From Antedon mediterranea (lineage: Eukaryota; Echinodermata; Crinoidea; Comatulida; Antedonidae): DNA of 64,000 bases. The position numbers and the translations under genes were made by a program. This document shows, piece after piece, positions 23,801 through 38,800 of this stretch. Where the stretch lies: assembly GCF_964355755.1 (NCBI RefSeq), contig NC_092675.1:9065312-9129311 (forward strand), written 5' to 3'. Below the pieces are notes generated by a model. It was not told the DNA's origin. It saw nothing but the letters and a program-made list of their open reading frames with translations, and did not search any database. Within the stretch, counting starts at the first letter, position 1; each line of letters opens with the position of its first letter.

Positions 23801-26800
23801 GTCCTGCCAATTGCCCTTTTAATGTTGCAGATGAGCCAAGAACAATACATGCTTTGAACCTATTTAATTCACATATACCACTTCTAACTGCAAAAAAACA
23901 ATATTCATTTAATCAAATTTAATGTTATCTTTTCATTTTAATCCATATATCCAATCCAATTTACTTCAAATAACAAATAAAATACTAATTATATACACAA
24001 GCACAACACACTATGCTTGGATTGGAACTTACACGACTATTCCACTGTGTACTGTGTAAAAATATATATACATTTATATAGCAACTTTTATAATTTTGGG
24101 GTAGTAGTAGTAGTATTCATTTAGCTTGATAGAACAATCTTTAAAATTCAATGGTGTCCTTAATTTACAAATCCTCAAATAAAAGATTTTATTATACTTT
24201 CATTAGAAGAAGTAAGGGAAGTGACATTGATAAACTTGATAAGCACCTGGAGGCTCAAGAACTCCTCCAAAGACATGAAATTGAGAAGCCGCTACAATTT
24301 CTAAAGGAAACTGAAAAGAACAAAGAAGAAGCTAAGCTACTTATGATAAGGATGACAAGACTAGCAGCTAAAAGGTAGGTTACTATCATTAGGTATAAAC
24401 AAACGTATATGACTAAACACCAAAAATTAGTTTGAATTTTTGATGCAATGTATATTGTATCATACATTAGTGAATTTTTATGTATTGCTCCCTTCATTTA
24501 CTTTCTAAGTTTAGTACTTTTTTACCATTAAACAGGAGAATTTTACCAGATCAAAAAGAGTGGCATCAGTTGTTGGAAGATCTTCTAAATCTGCAGAGAA
24601 ATGTTTACAATTGTATAAAACAAGAGACATGCTATGAGGTAAAAAAAAAACCAAATATTAACTAACGATATTAAAATAAATTGACATTTTTTTTGCATGA
24701 TAATAATAATAATAAAACTTAAATGTCTCACGCTAAAAGGCCAGCAATTGAAAAAGGTGAGATTTTAGTGTGACATAAATTGCTTTTAGATATTTACACC
24801 GACGGATGGAAGCATGGTTCCAAACCAATGACGCTTACTGTTTTTGGAATGGATAAAACAAAATGGTCCATTTTGAGAGTGAACCCCTTTTTGTGTTTGG
24901 ACATGAAATGAGATTAAATCCTGCATATAAATTGGCGCAGATCCAGAAACTAGAATGGATATTTTGTTCCATTTTTCTTATTATTTTAATAATTCTTATA
25001 TCTTCACTAGATTTATGTGCAGGGTCTACTTGGTTCTAATCATCTACCAGTTATTAGGCTAGCAGGTGAAGTTATTAGTATAACCAGAGAAGGTCCCGAG
25101 AGCAGAGGCAGGATTGGTTATGAGCGCTCATCCAAATTGATTGTTGAAGCTGCCAGAGAGTACTTCAACTCATCTGCTAATCTGATGGACCCATCAATGG
25201 ATTTGGCAAGGTAAAGAACCTTTTTAGCACACGTACCTTCAACTAGGGGATCCTTGAAGAAAAACCTCTCTCACAATAGTTTCTGAGGCTTTTGTAGTGG
25301 TATTGTTTCTGCCATAAGAATTAGAATACGAATCTACAGCCACTTCCAGGATTTGAACCAAGAACACTGGGTTTGGCAAGTAAGAATTGGGAAGCTCTAA
25401 TAATGAGCAAGGAATACATTTCAGTAATAAAAACATGTAATAAATCTTGTATACAAAATATGTGGAAGGTAAAAGGTTTGGTTTAGATTGTATCATTCAA
25501 GTAGAATGATGAATGAATCAATGAATCAGTAATTGAATCAGTAATTTGTTATTATTAGGTCTTGTCTACAGTTAATAAAGGATATACCAGACATCATTCA
25601 ACAAGAACTAGACCTCGTGGCAGCACTCGCTTTACTTGATGATTTCAAAGTACCAATACTTCCATTGCAAGGTATGTACAGGCATGATAACAGAAAAATT
25701 GGGCCGGCCATTCCAATCCAGTATTTCACAAGAGAGACACTGTTTTGCTTTTTGCTGTTTTTATTTATTCTGGTTAAAATAAATGCAGGGAGGAATCACC
25801 AACTGAAAGGAAAGTGCCTTTTCTAGACCAGAATTTTCCGCAGATTAAAAATATGGTAATTGATCAGGATAGCAAGCGTTTTTGAGATATAAGGGGTCAA
25901 ATTTCAAAATTGACCAATTAAAACAATTCATTGTATCGGTACCATCCAAAAAACCATGTACCATACCCATGCACAGACGAAATGCGGTTAATTAGGTAAC
26001 AATAGGGAGGTTTCGCAACCTTACGAATACGATAACGAAAACGGATACATCATACATTTGTGAAACTTTTGAGCTGATCCCCATTTCATATTCATAAAGC
26101 GTATTCGTGTTGACGAATATCACCAGTCATATTAAACGAGTATAGTTTTTGATCTATTTTTCACATTTTGCATTTGAATCAGGAATGATTCATGATTATA
26201 ATATAATTATAGATTTATTGAAAGTAATTTACTAAAGTAATTTACTAAAATGCCAAGTCAATTTTGATAAATAGCAGTTTTTAAAGTCCTCACTCGCTTT
26301 GATGTTATGCTAGGCCTAGGCAGCCAAGCACCAAGCAACACGTACCTGCAAAATTTACCACAGTCATATTTTGGAAGCGCCTCAATATTTCGTTGCCATG
26401 CGAAACAGATTTTGTTATGGCTTACGAAAACGAATACGTGTGCGTGACGTATCCGTTTTCGTTATCGTATTCGTAAGGTTGCGAAACCTCTCTATTATGA
26501 CGCTCAACCAATACAGCGCTAAGTAATTCATTTTTCCGATGAACTGTCTATGGGCTTTTATTTTAAACCTCTGGAAGGAAATTTTATCAACAAGACAAAA
26601 AAATCGTATAAAACTTATTTTGTTTGCTTTTCAGTGCGTCTTTGTGAAAACTATTTGGACCTGGTAGCTGAGGCTTTACGGTCATCACCTAATGCTTACA
26701 AGGATTTAAGAAAGGTATTATCTAATATTATTTAATCTAAATCTTTGGGATACTGGGAAGCTAAGAGCCGAGAGAGCATAATAACTGCACGTCCGCGTAT

Positions 26801-29800
26801 TCTAAAACTGTCCTTGTATACAAATTGTAAGAATTTCCATTTATCATTCTCTCTAAAACTAGTGTTAGTTTTTGACAAAGGGAGGTATGGGAATATGATT
26901 GTCTTGGAATCAGAGGGGCTGAAATTGAATATATATAATAAATAATCAGTCAAAAGTAATAATTAATAACTACTACAGTCAACTCTCCCAATACCGGACT
27001 CTCCCAAAACCGGAATTCACGGAAAACCGGACTTTTTTGGAGGGCCCAATTTGTCCCTATTCTAAATGTACTGTAATTTATTATGAAAACCGGAATACCC
27101 AATTCCGGAATCCGGACAAATTATGAAGTACAAAACACGAAAATTAGCGTCTGAAAACCGGACTGACAGTTAAAAAACTCAAAAAATTTACGAAAACAAC
27201 GTAACATCGTCGTCGCTGACTCGGATTCAATACATTCGCAATGTACAAAAGCTTTTAACCATACCCTGGACCGGACCATGCATGAAGTGCGCAACGTTTC
27301 GCGGTACGATCAAATAATGTTGCCATGGAGCACTACACTGTGATTGACAGGTCAGTTCATTGTTAACCCACGAGGCGGCAATTGCTTTGTTGCGTATCGA
27401 ACTGCGGTGAAGCGCTATGTCTTAATGTCTATTGTTTTTAGCAGGGAGTTGTTAACAACTCCCTGTTTTTTAGCATATGAATTGTTTTTTAATAAAGTTC
27501 AATTTACATTCCACTTTGTGTCTTTGTTTTGTTTAAATTATTGTTAAATTCACAATTGCAATAGGACTTTAAAAAGGAATGTTTCACTAAAAATGTGCAT
27601 CATTATAAATTTGGAAATCATTATGGCAAAACGTAAACGGAATGAACTTGACTAGTGTTAATAAACTTTGAAATGTTACCAATTAATTTATTGTGTCATT
27701 ATTGCTTGGCTCGTTTATTGCTATCAAATTACGTCAAAATAAAGGAGCTTAAAAAACATGTGGTCTAAGTGTGTGTTTTTTGATTATGACACCTCTGCAC
27801 ATGCGCATCAATGCTGTTTTTATCACCCATGCTGCTGCTTGCTCGCGATAAACAATAAACGACCAAAATTATGTTCACCGTACGTACGTAGGCCTAGCCT
27901 TTTTGCCGCTAAAAACACATTGAGAAACAATAATTTACTACTGTAACATGTTTTATTGGTACGGTAAATAATGTAACTTTTAAAAAAGGTAAATTTAATT
28001 AGCTTAATATTAATAAAGTAGGCCTAGGCCTATCAGTATTTATTTAATTAAAACTAGCTTGACACAATCATAGCCTAGGCCTTCCCTACGCTAGACCGTA
28101 CCGGGCAGCATTCGGACCGGTGATTCAAAGCATTTTCAGTGACAACGTGATGACTTTAAAAATATGTTTTCAGGAGGAAACCGGACTTTCGAAAAACCGG
28201 AAAATATATGCCCGCCCAAGGGTGTCCGGTATTGGGAGAGTTGACTGTATTTTGAATTTTTTAACTTGGCATATACAAATTTCTTTTATGTTTAAATCAA
28301 ATTTATTTAATTTTAGTTAACAAAATTAGCAAAGTATCTTCGAGTTTGTGGCACAAATGAAATGGCGCGGAAAGGACAGGTGTTCAGTCTGATTGCCAAA
28401 ACGTCTATGAAGGTATGTTAAAATTATAACGAAATGTATGTATGCATGTCAATATATGTATGTCAATATATGTATGTCAATATATGTATGTCAATATATG
28501 TATGTCAATATATGTATAATGTCAATATATGTATGTCAATATATGTATGTCAATATATGTATGTCAATATATGTATGTCAATATATGTATAATGTCAATA
28601 TATGTATGTCAATATATGTATAATGTCAATATATGTATAATGTCAATATATGTATAATGTCAATATATGTATGTCAATATATGTATAATGTCAATATATG
28701 TATGTCAATATATGTATGTCAATATATGTATAATGTCAATATATGTATGTCAATATATGTATGTCAATATATGTATGTCAATATATGTATGTCAATATAT
28801 GTATAATGTCAATATATGTATAATGTCAATATATGTATGTCAATATATGTATGTCAATATATGTATGTCAATATATGTATAATGTCAATATATGTATGTC
28901 AATATATGTATGTCAATATATGTATAATGTCAATTATTATAAAGTTTACACATGCTTTATTCTATTTAAATTTCATGTTTATTTCAAAAAAATTCCCCAT
29001 TGAATAAACAATTCCCTCAAATAAAAATCCCCCCATAGAACATCATTTTGAATAACCGCTCCGCCACGTGCATATATTGTATTGCAACATATTTCTATTT
29101 GTGTTGTAGAATTGTAGATTGACCTGATCTACCATTTACAAAGCAATTTTTACTGTATTTTATTACTTATTGATATAATAATTGTGTTGTATTTTTTTTA
29201 TCTAGGGGGTATTTATTTGATATAAAAACCCTCCTGAACAATACATTCCTAAGGCATTTATTCAAATAAATATGGTACTGAAATCCTAATAAAGGAATTG
29301 ACAAAACCTATTATTTTTTAGGTGAAAGATTATAAATTAGCATACCAGGTGTGCAGTGAATTAGTAGCAGATAACTATAGTGATATATGGCCTGTTTGTA
29401 GGCAACTGGGAGAGGCTTCAGACTTCAAAGAACTGGATGCAAGGTCAGTGGATAAAATACAAAAACAAATTTGACAATAACTTACTTGAATCATTGTACT
29501 AATATTAGTTATATTAAGTAAGGCAAGGCCAGTCCTCTACAATGTATACAGATGTTCCATCATGAACAAGAACCATATACGATCTGCCTTAGCCACTTGT
29601 CACCAAGCCATCATATTTTATAACAACTTTCTTGAAATGTTAATCTGTTAATTACTCGTTCAGACTAACAACAAATTGTTCTATTATTAAAACAGATCTG
29701 ATCTGTTGGCATTTGCTGTGACTCATTGTGATCCTGACAACCTGTTGGATATTCTGCTATCAAAAACACAACTTGAAACACAGGTGAGCATTAAACATTT

Positions 29801-32800
29801 AGTCTGAAGTGCAATACATGGGTGGAACCAACAATAGAATGGTTTCTAATTATATTACATTGTAAAATAGAGAATGTGAACCAATTTTGTGTGGTTATAG
29901 ATTTTGTATGAACGCCTAGGAGATCTTGCAGAGAAGCAAGAAAGTGGAAATGAAGAGGTTGACATGGAAACATCAGTATGTTCACTTTTAGTTGTTATCA
30001 CTATATTCTTCTCAGATATATGGCCAGAACACATGACAATTTGACATGTACAATAAATACATTCAAACAAAGAAATGTGCAAAACACATTTTTAAACAAA
30101 TAACTGAGAATTTTAATAATTTTCATTCATAAAATAATATTAATCAAGAAAAAAAATATCACTTTTAGAATTCTGTTTGTAACATTAATATGGAACATAC
30201 AATAACATATAATAATTCCCAAATTCTCTATATCAGTACAGTAATACTAAGTATCAGAAGTTATCATTTCGTGATCATTACCTATATCTGTACTATTTAT
30301 TTCTGTGCTATTTACTTATGATACTGATTTTGATTCCTTAAGATTGTGCCCCCTGCAAGATTAGCCAAGTCCCTTCTTTCAAGCGTTAGCCACATGTCCT
30401 GGGGCAATGTCAAAGGTTGGATGCGGCCACTTATGCATCAGAAGAGTAGCATATGTAGTGGTACGGATCTTGATGGTAATCAGACCATGATAAAACAAGG
30501 ATGTCATCCATTCTATGAGGATGTTATCAAAGATGCTTTACTAGACAAGGTTAGAACGGTATAATTCAAATGTACAAAAGAAGTAGTGATATATACACTT
30601 TGATGATTTCTTAAGATAACTAACGTACATTTTAAAATGGTTTGTATTCATTTTTAGACATCCATACAGTATGATCGGTTTTTGACATCATCAAGTGATG
30701 CTTTCCCAAAGCTCTGGCAGCAGTCAATGCTGCGGGCAAGTTTGATGTCTGATGGCCAGACACCAACTCTTCCCGACAGTCAAGGTTGGTAACAAATGCC
30801 TTATATTTTATTAAGGTAATAGTGACACAGTATTGTGCTGGTTTCTTTCCAATTTAAATTTTGTTGTACAGCATTATGTACTCACTTACTAGTAAGTAAG
30901 CTCTAGAAATCTGGTAAATAAATAAATAAATAAGTGAAATTTCCATACAAATTGTACTATTATAACAAAAAATCTTGTTCAATTTGTTTCAAAAATTGTG
31001 TTCAATTACAGTGCTGCTTCAGCTTTGTTCAGAGTGGCTGCCATTAGATGCAACTCTTGCTCTGAGTTATTTACTGTCTCTTCCAAAGGTATCTTGATTC
31101 TATATTCTTAATATTTATATTAACCGTAATTGCTCGTTTTAATTACAAATTCTAGGTTAAACATTGTAATTTTTTTAATGAAAATTAATTATGAAAATTT
31201 AATAGTGCTGATATAGAATGATACAAATTAAAAAAACCAAACAAACTAAATATTTATATAGTACACTTTAGCAGAATTCGCCACTCTTTTTTTTCTATCA
31301 ACTTTACACACGGTTGATTAAATTCTGAATGTTAAAGTTCTTAATAGTATATTGTTGTTATTATTTATTACTATATATTAGAATTATACATATTTCATTT
31401 CATTTTTATTTTCATTATATTATTATTTACATTTTTACAGGCCACCGATGCTGAACAATGTCTCTGTGACCTTCCACATTCTGTCCTCTCTCTCCAACTG
31501 GCAGCCTACTACTATGCCCTCCACATCTATAGCTTCCAACATCCCTGGCAAGAGGCCTGCCTTGATCAGGTTTTCTCCAAAGCCCCATCGGATCTCATTC
31601 TGGAAGTTAGTGAAGGCAATCGCTCTCAAGGTGAAGGAGTTGACAAACTATATGAGCAACTAGACTGGTTCTTGAAGCTTTTAGCAGATGTTGTTCAGGC
31701 AGAGATGCTTAGAGGTCTTGGAAAAGGTTAATAAATACTGAAAACTTTAAAATGTATAGTACTGTATAGTGTTGTTGAAGCAATCAATATGTATATCACT
31801 ATACCTCATATAACTTAATAAAGTTTTTGCTTAATTCAGATGCGTTCATAATATCACATAATTTAATTCATATTTTTACAGGAGTTGATGTGGGTAGATT
31901 TAGTTCTGATGATGAATATAAACAAGAAACAATCCTAGGCCTTGTCATGTAAGTAACATCAATCTTTCAAATGGTTTTCTTTTTGGTTTTTACTATTGAA
32001 ATATTATTTCTATCTTGCATCATGGGTTGTTATGGTTTTTTTTTTGTAAATTTATTCTGTTTTCAAATTCACAGGACCCTAGAGGATGAAGTGTATAATA
32101 TAGCATTGTCTCTAGCTCATAGGTATAAGGTGTCAACTTGGGAGCTACATTGTACTTACCTAGAATTCCTGTTTACTGAAAGTGGGTAAGTACCATAGCA
32201 TGTACAGTATTCAGAGCATTAAACATGTTGGAAAAAGTTTTAATAATGATAGTGATTCAGAGTGGCCATAAATGTTTATGATTATATAATGTTAAACACT
32301 AAGAGAGCATAATAAGGTTAAAAATTAACAGTAAAGATGGCAAAATATATATAACTTATGCAAATTTTCTCCTTAAAATGCTTCTGGAGACTAATTGTTA
32401 TATGTATTTATGTAATCACATCACATTACAATTTTTTTCAGGCTTTCAATTGAAAAAGTAGAAGAAAAAATCCAAATCAAGGAAATCCTAGGCCCATTAC
32501 TGTCAAAACCTGAGGAGTTTCATGCCAGACTAACAAGCTCGGTCTACCCTACAATAGATGGCCGGGACCATTCTAAACTTCTCTATTACTTTGGCCTTCT
32601 TAGCAGATGTGGGGTCAATGAAAATGATGGAGTTAATCCTGATACTCAGTTGAAGCTACTTAAGAAACTAAGGGCCGCTGCTTCTGGTATATAAAATAAT
32701 CTTATTTTATCAATCGCGACCTTATGTCACATAATCAGAGTTTGCCTTGTAGAATATTATGCATGCTTATTGTGTTCTGAATAAATAAATTCTAAAGACG

Positions 32801-35800
32801 TCTAAAACTTGTTTGTAACACTGAATGGACATAAAACAAGGAATTTTACTCTAATTTTTTAAATTATTAATTACACATTTACATTCAACGGTAAATTGAT
32901 TTTGATTTGATAACTTTATTGTACAACCCCATGCATGCATGATATTTCAAAAGAATCTAGGAAATAGCAGAAACTAATCAAAGTCTAAACCCTGCTAAAG
33001 TATTCCCACATATACTGGGATAACAGTAGTTTTTTGAGTTCCTTAGAAAAGACATTCCTGTTCATTCTTGGTCGAAGAGGAAGTTTAATCCAAATAATGG
33101 TGCTGGCAAATGCAATTCTAAATTTCCCAGGATTAATGCGACAAACAGAAAATCATAATTAATTCTTGTGTTACATTTCAATGTTCAATAATATCGAAAT
33201 AATCACTTCACTTGTCAAATACACAAAACCTGACCAATGTGACCTGTATTTCTTAATACTTATTGATTCTCACTAAGCTACAGCGGAATTATTTTTAGCA
33301 ATAATCTTTGTACATTTCATAATATTATAAGTAGCTTATGGTAGTTGAATATTAATGTATATTATGTGTGATGTTTGTCTGTGTTCCCACCTGTAAGTGG
33401 TGAACATTGAGTTCACTGTTGGTTCACAAAATAAATAAATAAAATTATCCAATTAAATTAATATATTGTTTGTCTTGTAGGTTTAGATTATAAAGCACTC
33501 ATCGATTGTGATACAGACCCAATGGAAGTGATACAACCAGCACTCAACTCATCCAATGTACATGTGTTTGCCAAAAATGCATCAAAAATCCCAAAACCAG
33601 TAAGTTGTTTGCACATTGGTCATTTGTTGTCCATGTATTTATCTACATATCAAGCAGAAGATTTAGCATTAAGTCATCTCTATCAAATTATTACATTTTA
33701 CATTTCAGCATCATCTCTGGATAAGATGTATATATTGACTCCCAGCATAATTAAATTAATTTACTGACATCATTTTTGTTTTTAGGGAGGAGGTTTTCTT
33801 GATCCTGAAACTGTATTTGCTGCCCTCATTTTGAAATTGTTTTGGGAGGGTGACCAAGGGGTGAAAGAGACGCCACAGAGCATGGTAGAATGGCTTAAAC
33901 GTTTTGAAGTCGCTAAAGAATATTTTAATCGTGTGTCAACTAAAGAAGTTGTTAGTATTATTCGCAGTATTGTGTTTTCCAGGAAAAGTCTAGAAAAGGT
34001 ATTGACTTAAACATATGTATTGTTATATTGTTGTGATGATGTTTATGTCATTATATTTTGTATTTAAATAATTATTGTGGACATGTATTATTAATCAATT
34101 AGGAGGCTGATTATTATTGTATATAAATTATTTAATAACAAACCTGGATAAAACATATTCCAATGTTATGAGCCTAAAACATCTCTAAATATATAATGCA
34201 TCACATCTGATAATCTCTATTCCATTTATTTTGTACAAGTCATCAAAAGAATTTACCAAAAAGCAAAATGAATCACTGTCAAGTGACTCACAAAAGTGGA
34301 AAATTAAAAGAGATAAAAAAAAATATAATACAATTCTTAATAAATAACTTAAAATAAATTAATAGTTACAATTTTAAAATGCCTTAATAAGCTATTATAA
34401 TATAGATGCTAAGATATAATGAAAAAATATGTGATTCAGCAAGATCTTTTTTTTTTAATTGCTGAATGTAAACTAATAAAAACATTTCAAATGTTTGTTT
34501 AATTCTTACTTTACAGCTTGACAGGGAATGTCGAGAGAATATTATACGACGTGGAGTGAAGTGTATTCAGCAGCAGGGAGGTAAGAGGAAGGGGCAAGTT
34601 TCAACAGGTTTAGAAGAACATCAACAATCGATGAAACAATACTTGAAACACATTAGTAGTTTGCAAGATCCTTCAATACAAGCTCTTGTTACATCTGATA
34701 AGGTATTTTATTATATATTTCCTAATTAAAAATTTAAATATATTTATTTATTTATTCAGGTTTATATAGTAAAAACTTGCAGCCCGAAGGCTGAAATTGT
34801 TGATTTACAAAAATATATATATGGAAACACAAATATTAAAAAAAATATATATACAGTAATGTATACAAAACATTAAAAAATTTGAATAAGTCAGTTAAAA
34901 AATAAATATAGCTCTCTGGAGTGCATTGCATCTCATGATGTGTAAAAAATGTTCTATTTTGTTTCTAAATGGTAGAGTATTTTGTTCATATTATATTATA
35001 TAGCCTATGTAAATATGTGAACGTGATTGAAACTGCATCACAGGATTGCAATTGTTATATATCCTTGATCGGTGTTATTTTGACTGTAATTTTCATTTTT
35101 CATGCCCCTGTCATTAGAAATATAAAATCCACCAAATTCTCAAGAAGCATCTGCATTTTATTGTCTATAACTGTGTATACATTTTTTGATATAGAATAGG
35201 TAAAATATAAATAATCAGTGTTACACTTTTATTTCAATGCTATAATATTTGAACATGTTGTATATACATATTGAAGTGGAAGTAATTGTACTTAAGCTGA
35301 AAAAGCATTTTAAATAAAACATTCAATTACCTTTCACTTATATAATAGGCAGAAGCCAGATGAAATTATATCAACATATATAATTATATTGTTTTGTTTT
35401 TTATAAGGATGACGAAGTTGAATATGCTTTAGAATATGATTTGTCTGCTGGTGATGTAGACCAAGTAAGACATGATTCTGTTGCAATTATCCCAAAGCAG
35501 TTGTTGCATAATCAATTCCATTAAATTAAAGCACTTTATTTGAATAGTTTATCCAACAATCAATTGTTACAAATCAGATAAACATGAATATTTCTATCAA
35601 ATGTATTAGTACTATAGGCACTTTATATAATTTCAAGTTTTACCTGTTAAAATATTATTTTTTTTAATTTAAAATGAACTGGACATCAATTACAAACTGC
35701 TTTCTACCATTTAACATTGTTATCTTTCTGTTGTTCACAGCTTGCCATTCTTTTAAGGAACATGGTCCTTAATAAATTAGATGCTACAATTATTAATGAC

Positions 35801-38800
35801 ATAATTAAACTAATTGATTGGCAGAAACCAACCAGAATTGTATATCAAGAATCTTTGACATATTTACTCAACTTGTTAAGGTAATTTCTTTTTACATTTC
35901 AATAACTTCTACAATTTTTACACATTTAATGATGTGTTTCGTTACCATTTATTTGTTTGATATATTTCTGTAAAGTATGGGTTGACATTTGTGTTGATTT
36001 GTTTCTTAATTTTACTTTACTTGATTAGATATGTAAGCTTATAGCTTCTACTTTTCATCATTTTGTTTAGGTCAGGTCAGAACAATTGTGATATAACAGA
36101 TTACCAAGTCGATACCATTCATTACATAGACATCATTTGCCAATAAACTTCATTTAGTAAAGTCCTCATTTTGTTAAAGTCACCATGATAGTAACTTCTT
36201 TCATCTGGCTGTGATCGCTTTTTCCCAATTTTTAAAAACAAATATATCTAGGTTGGATGGTGGAAAACTTTGGCTAAACTCTAATGTTTATTTTTTATGT
36301 TACTATCAAATAGATTGTATTGATAGAAATATATGTATTTAAACTGAGAAATCTTCATTTTTTTGTATTAGGTGTTCCCATCCAAATGAATTTACTGAAG
36401 AGAAAGAAAACTATTCTACAAAACTTAGAAATATTCTAGATGCAGTAACAACTCATGAAGAGAATGGGTAAGAGCCATTATTATGTAGCTTTAACATCCA
36501 GAAGCAGATCCAGGATTTTGAAATAGGTGGGCACACACATCTTTGTAAGCCACAGAAAATAACGAATTAATTCCTAAATATTAACAACATGCAACAACAC
36601 AACAAGGTGGAAGCCCTGCTGTTTCATCGTAAACAAAAGCTTCAGCCACTCAGAGAGCGTATTTAATCTTTATAGCCAATCACAGTCAAGGATTCACAAA
36701 CTCTTGGTAAAAATTGTAGCAACCTAGCACCTTTCATTGGCCAGATTTTAAAAAATCTTTTGATATTTGAACCGATAGGTACCAAATATTACATGATTCA
36801 GGCTAGCGGTTTGTATAAAAAAGCAAAATAAAGAATAACGATTAAAAAACGAAAAAAATACAACCAGGGGTGAATCCCGCATATTGAAATAGGGGGCCCA
36901 GATCACACACTAAGTACATGAGCCACAGGCCGCCTACATGGTGAGGGCAGTGGTAAATGACACACCTAGATGGTCGGAAATGATAAATGGCACCTTCTGC
37001 TAGTCTAGTTGGCCCGAAAATGACATATGTATCACAAATTGATCATACTTTTTCTTTAACATTAATAAAAACAATAATTATCTATATTTATTGAAAATAC
37101 AGAAGTGTGTAATTTTTATTTAAACAAAGATCATAATAATATATTTTCAACATTATTTATGATTTGCCATATACTTTAAATGACCGGGGTAATAATATGT
37201 ACAGCTCTTTGAGGTTTCATAACATTAGGCGCTTTATAAATCCAGGATATTATTATTGTTGTTGCCGTTGCCATCGCCACCGCTGCTGCTTCTTGTATCA
37301 CTGTTATTGATTGCATGTCTTAAGAGAAACAAATTAAATTGATTTAATTAAACTTATACAATAACAACTCAAGCTTGTTTTATATTTAGTGGTGAACTTA
37401 TAAAACTTGATGACATTCTACCAAGGCTACGAAATTTTAGTGAAGATGTTAAATTAGAGAAAACAAAGAGACTAACTGTAATTGATGCTACCGAACAGGT
37501 AAGCATTGTAATGTTTGTTTTCTTCTTTTTTTCAGTTTTACATTTATTTTTTTTAATTGTTGAATTTGTTTATTTCCAGTGTATTGATCTTAGCTTGGAA
37601 GACATTGAACTATTTCTTCTTTATCGAACTCAATCTATTGTCTCGGAGATATGTCATGTAAATGTAAGTTCTATACCAAAGGTGTTTTTTATTTCAAAAC
37701 CAATGAAATCATATGTAAATGGATTTTGCTCAAAAGAAAACCTTTTGAATAGAAAACATCAAACAATGCAAGCTTTTTCATTTAGCACAAACTTAACTCT
37801 CAAAATACTAAGTTGAATAATTACTCAACAGAAAAACTATACTCAATGCGGCCAATGAGATCTAAATTTTAATGGCAGAAAAAACATTTTGTATGAAATT
37901 AATGGTGTTGCCCTGAATTGTCAAATTATTCTTGCTGTTACAGGTTACTTTAGATGATGTTCACAGTCCTGAGAAGCAATGCCATTTATTCCAATCGCTC
38001 CTCAAGAAATGCAGCAAGTTGAATCATCTTCAAAGTCTTGCTAATCTTTTGTATCAATGGCCACCAATTGAAGACCATCAACAACAGTAAGCAACCAATT
38101 AGATTTTTAGCTATTCATTTAAAGGACTTTTAAATTGTTTCTAGTAATAAAGATTAAATACATTTACAACATAGAATAATACAGAAACAATTGTACAAAA
38201 AACAGGTCTTAATTACATGGAATGCCAAAGGAAAGTTAAAAGCTTATTTCCTATAACAAGGACGTGAAAAAATGTAAAATTAAATAGCAAAAATTATAAA
38301 TGATGTAGTATAATTATATTTCAATGTGTGGATTTTATAAAAGACACTGAAATAACTAAACAAGCTTGACACAATATAATATATGTACAGTACTGTGAAC
38401 TCATTTGGTCCCGAAATTAGGAAATTCTCCAAAAACAAGACTTTTTCTTTTGTCAGATCTTGAATTCTTTCTTGCCTTTCAAAATTCATTCAAAAAATTT
38501 TAAAAACACAATGACAACATCATCATTAAGTTTGTGCTTACAATGGTGCCTTATGTCAACACGGAACTGCATTAACATAAGCGCTACAAGCAACTCAACA
38601 CAACAAACCACAACTCTAGGACTTTCAAGAAATAAATGCAATTGATGGTGCACATTAGCAGGGTTCTTTTCAGTTTAGTTCAGTCGCACGAAAGTCACCT
38701 TTAGGATTCTTACGCAACTAGTTATGGTTTGTTGAGATGAGTTGCTTGCAGCTCCAGGTCCACATAAACCTCCTTACTGTAACATGCTTGTATGTGAACC

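Noticed and set aside
28438-29007. Frames of MYVNICMSIYV repeats
   Set aside because: Low-complexity translation of a minisatellite inside NBAS intron 35.
31435-31629. Minus-strand frame opposite NBAS exon 42
   Set aside because: Shadow of a conserved coding exon on the plus strand.
36490-36910. Two similar ...attgaaatagg(g)gg... pieces in intron 51
   Set aside because: Similarity is short and the borders are unclear; probably fragments of a dispersed repeat.
37511-37816. 101-codon frame
   Set aside because: Contains NBAS exon 53 (37580-37663) with intron read-through on both sides.
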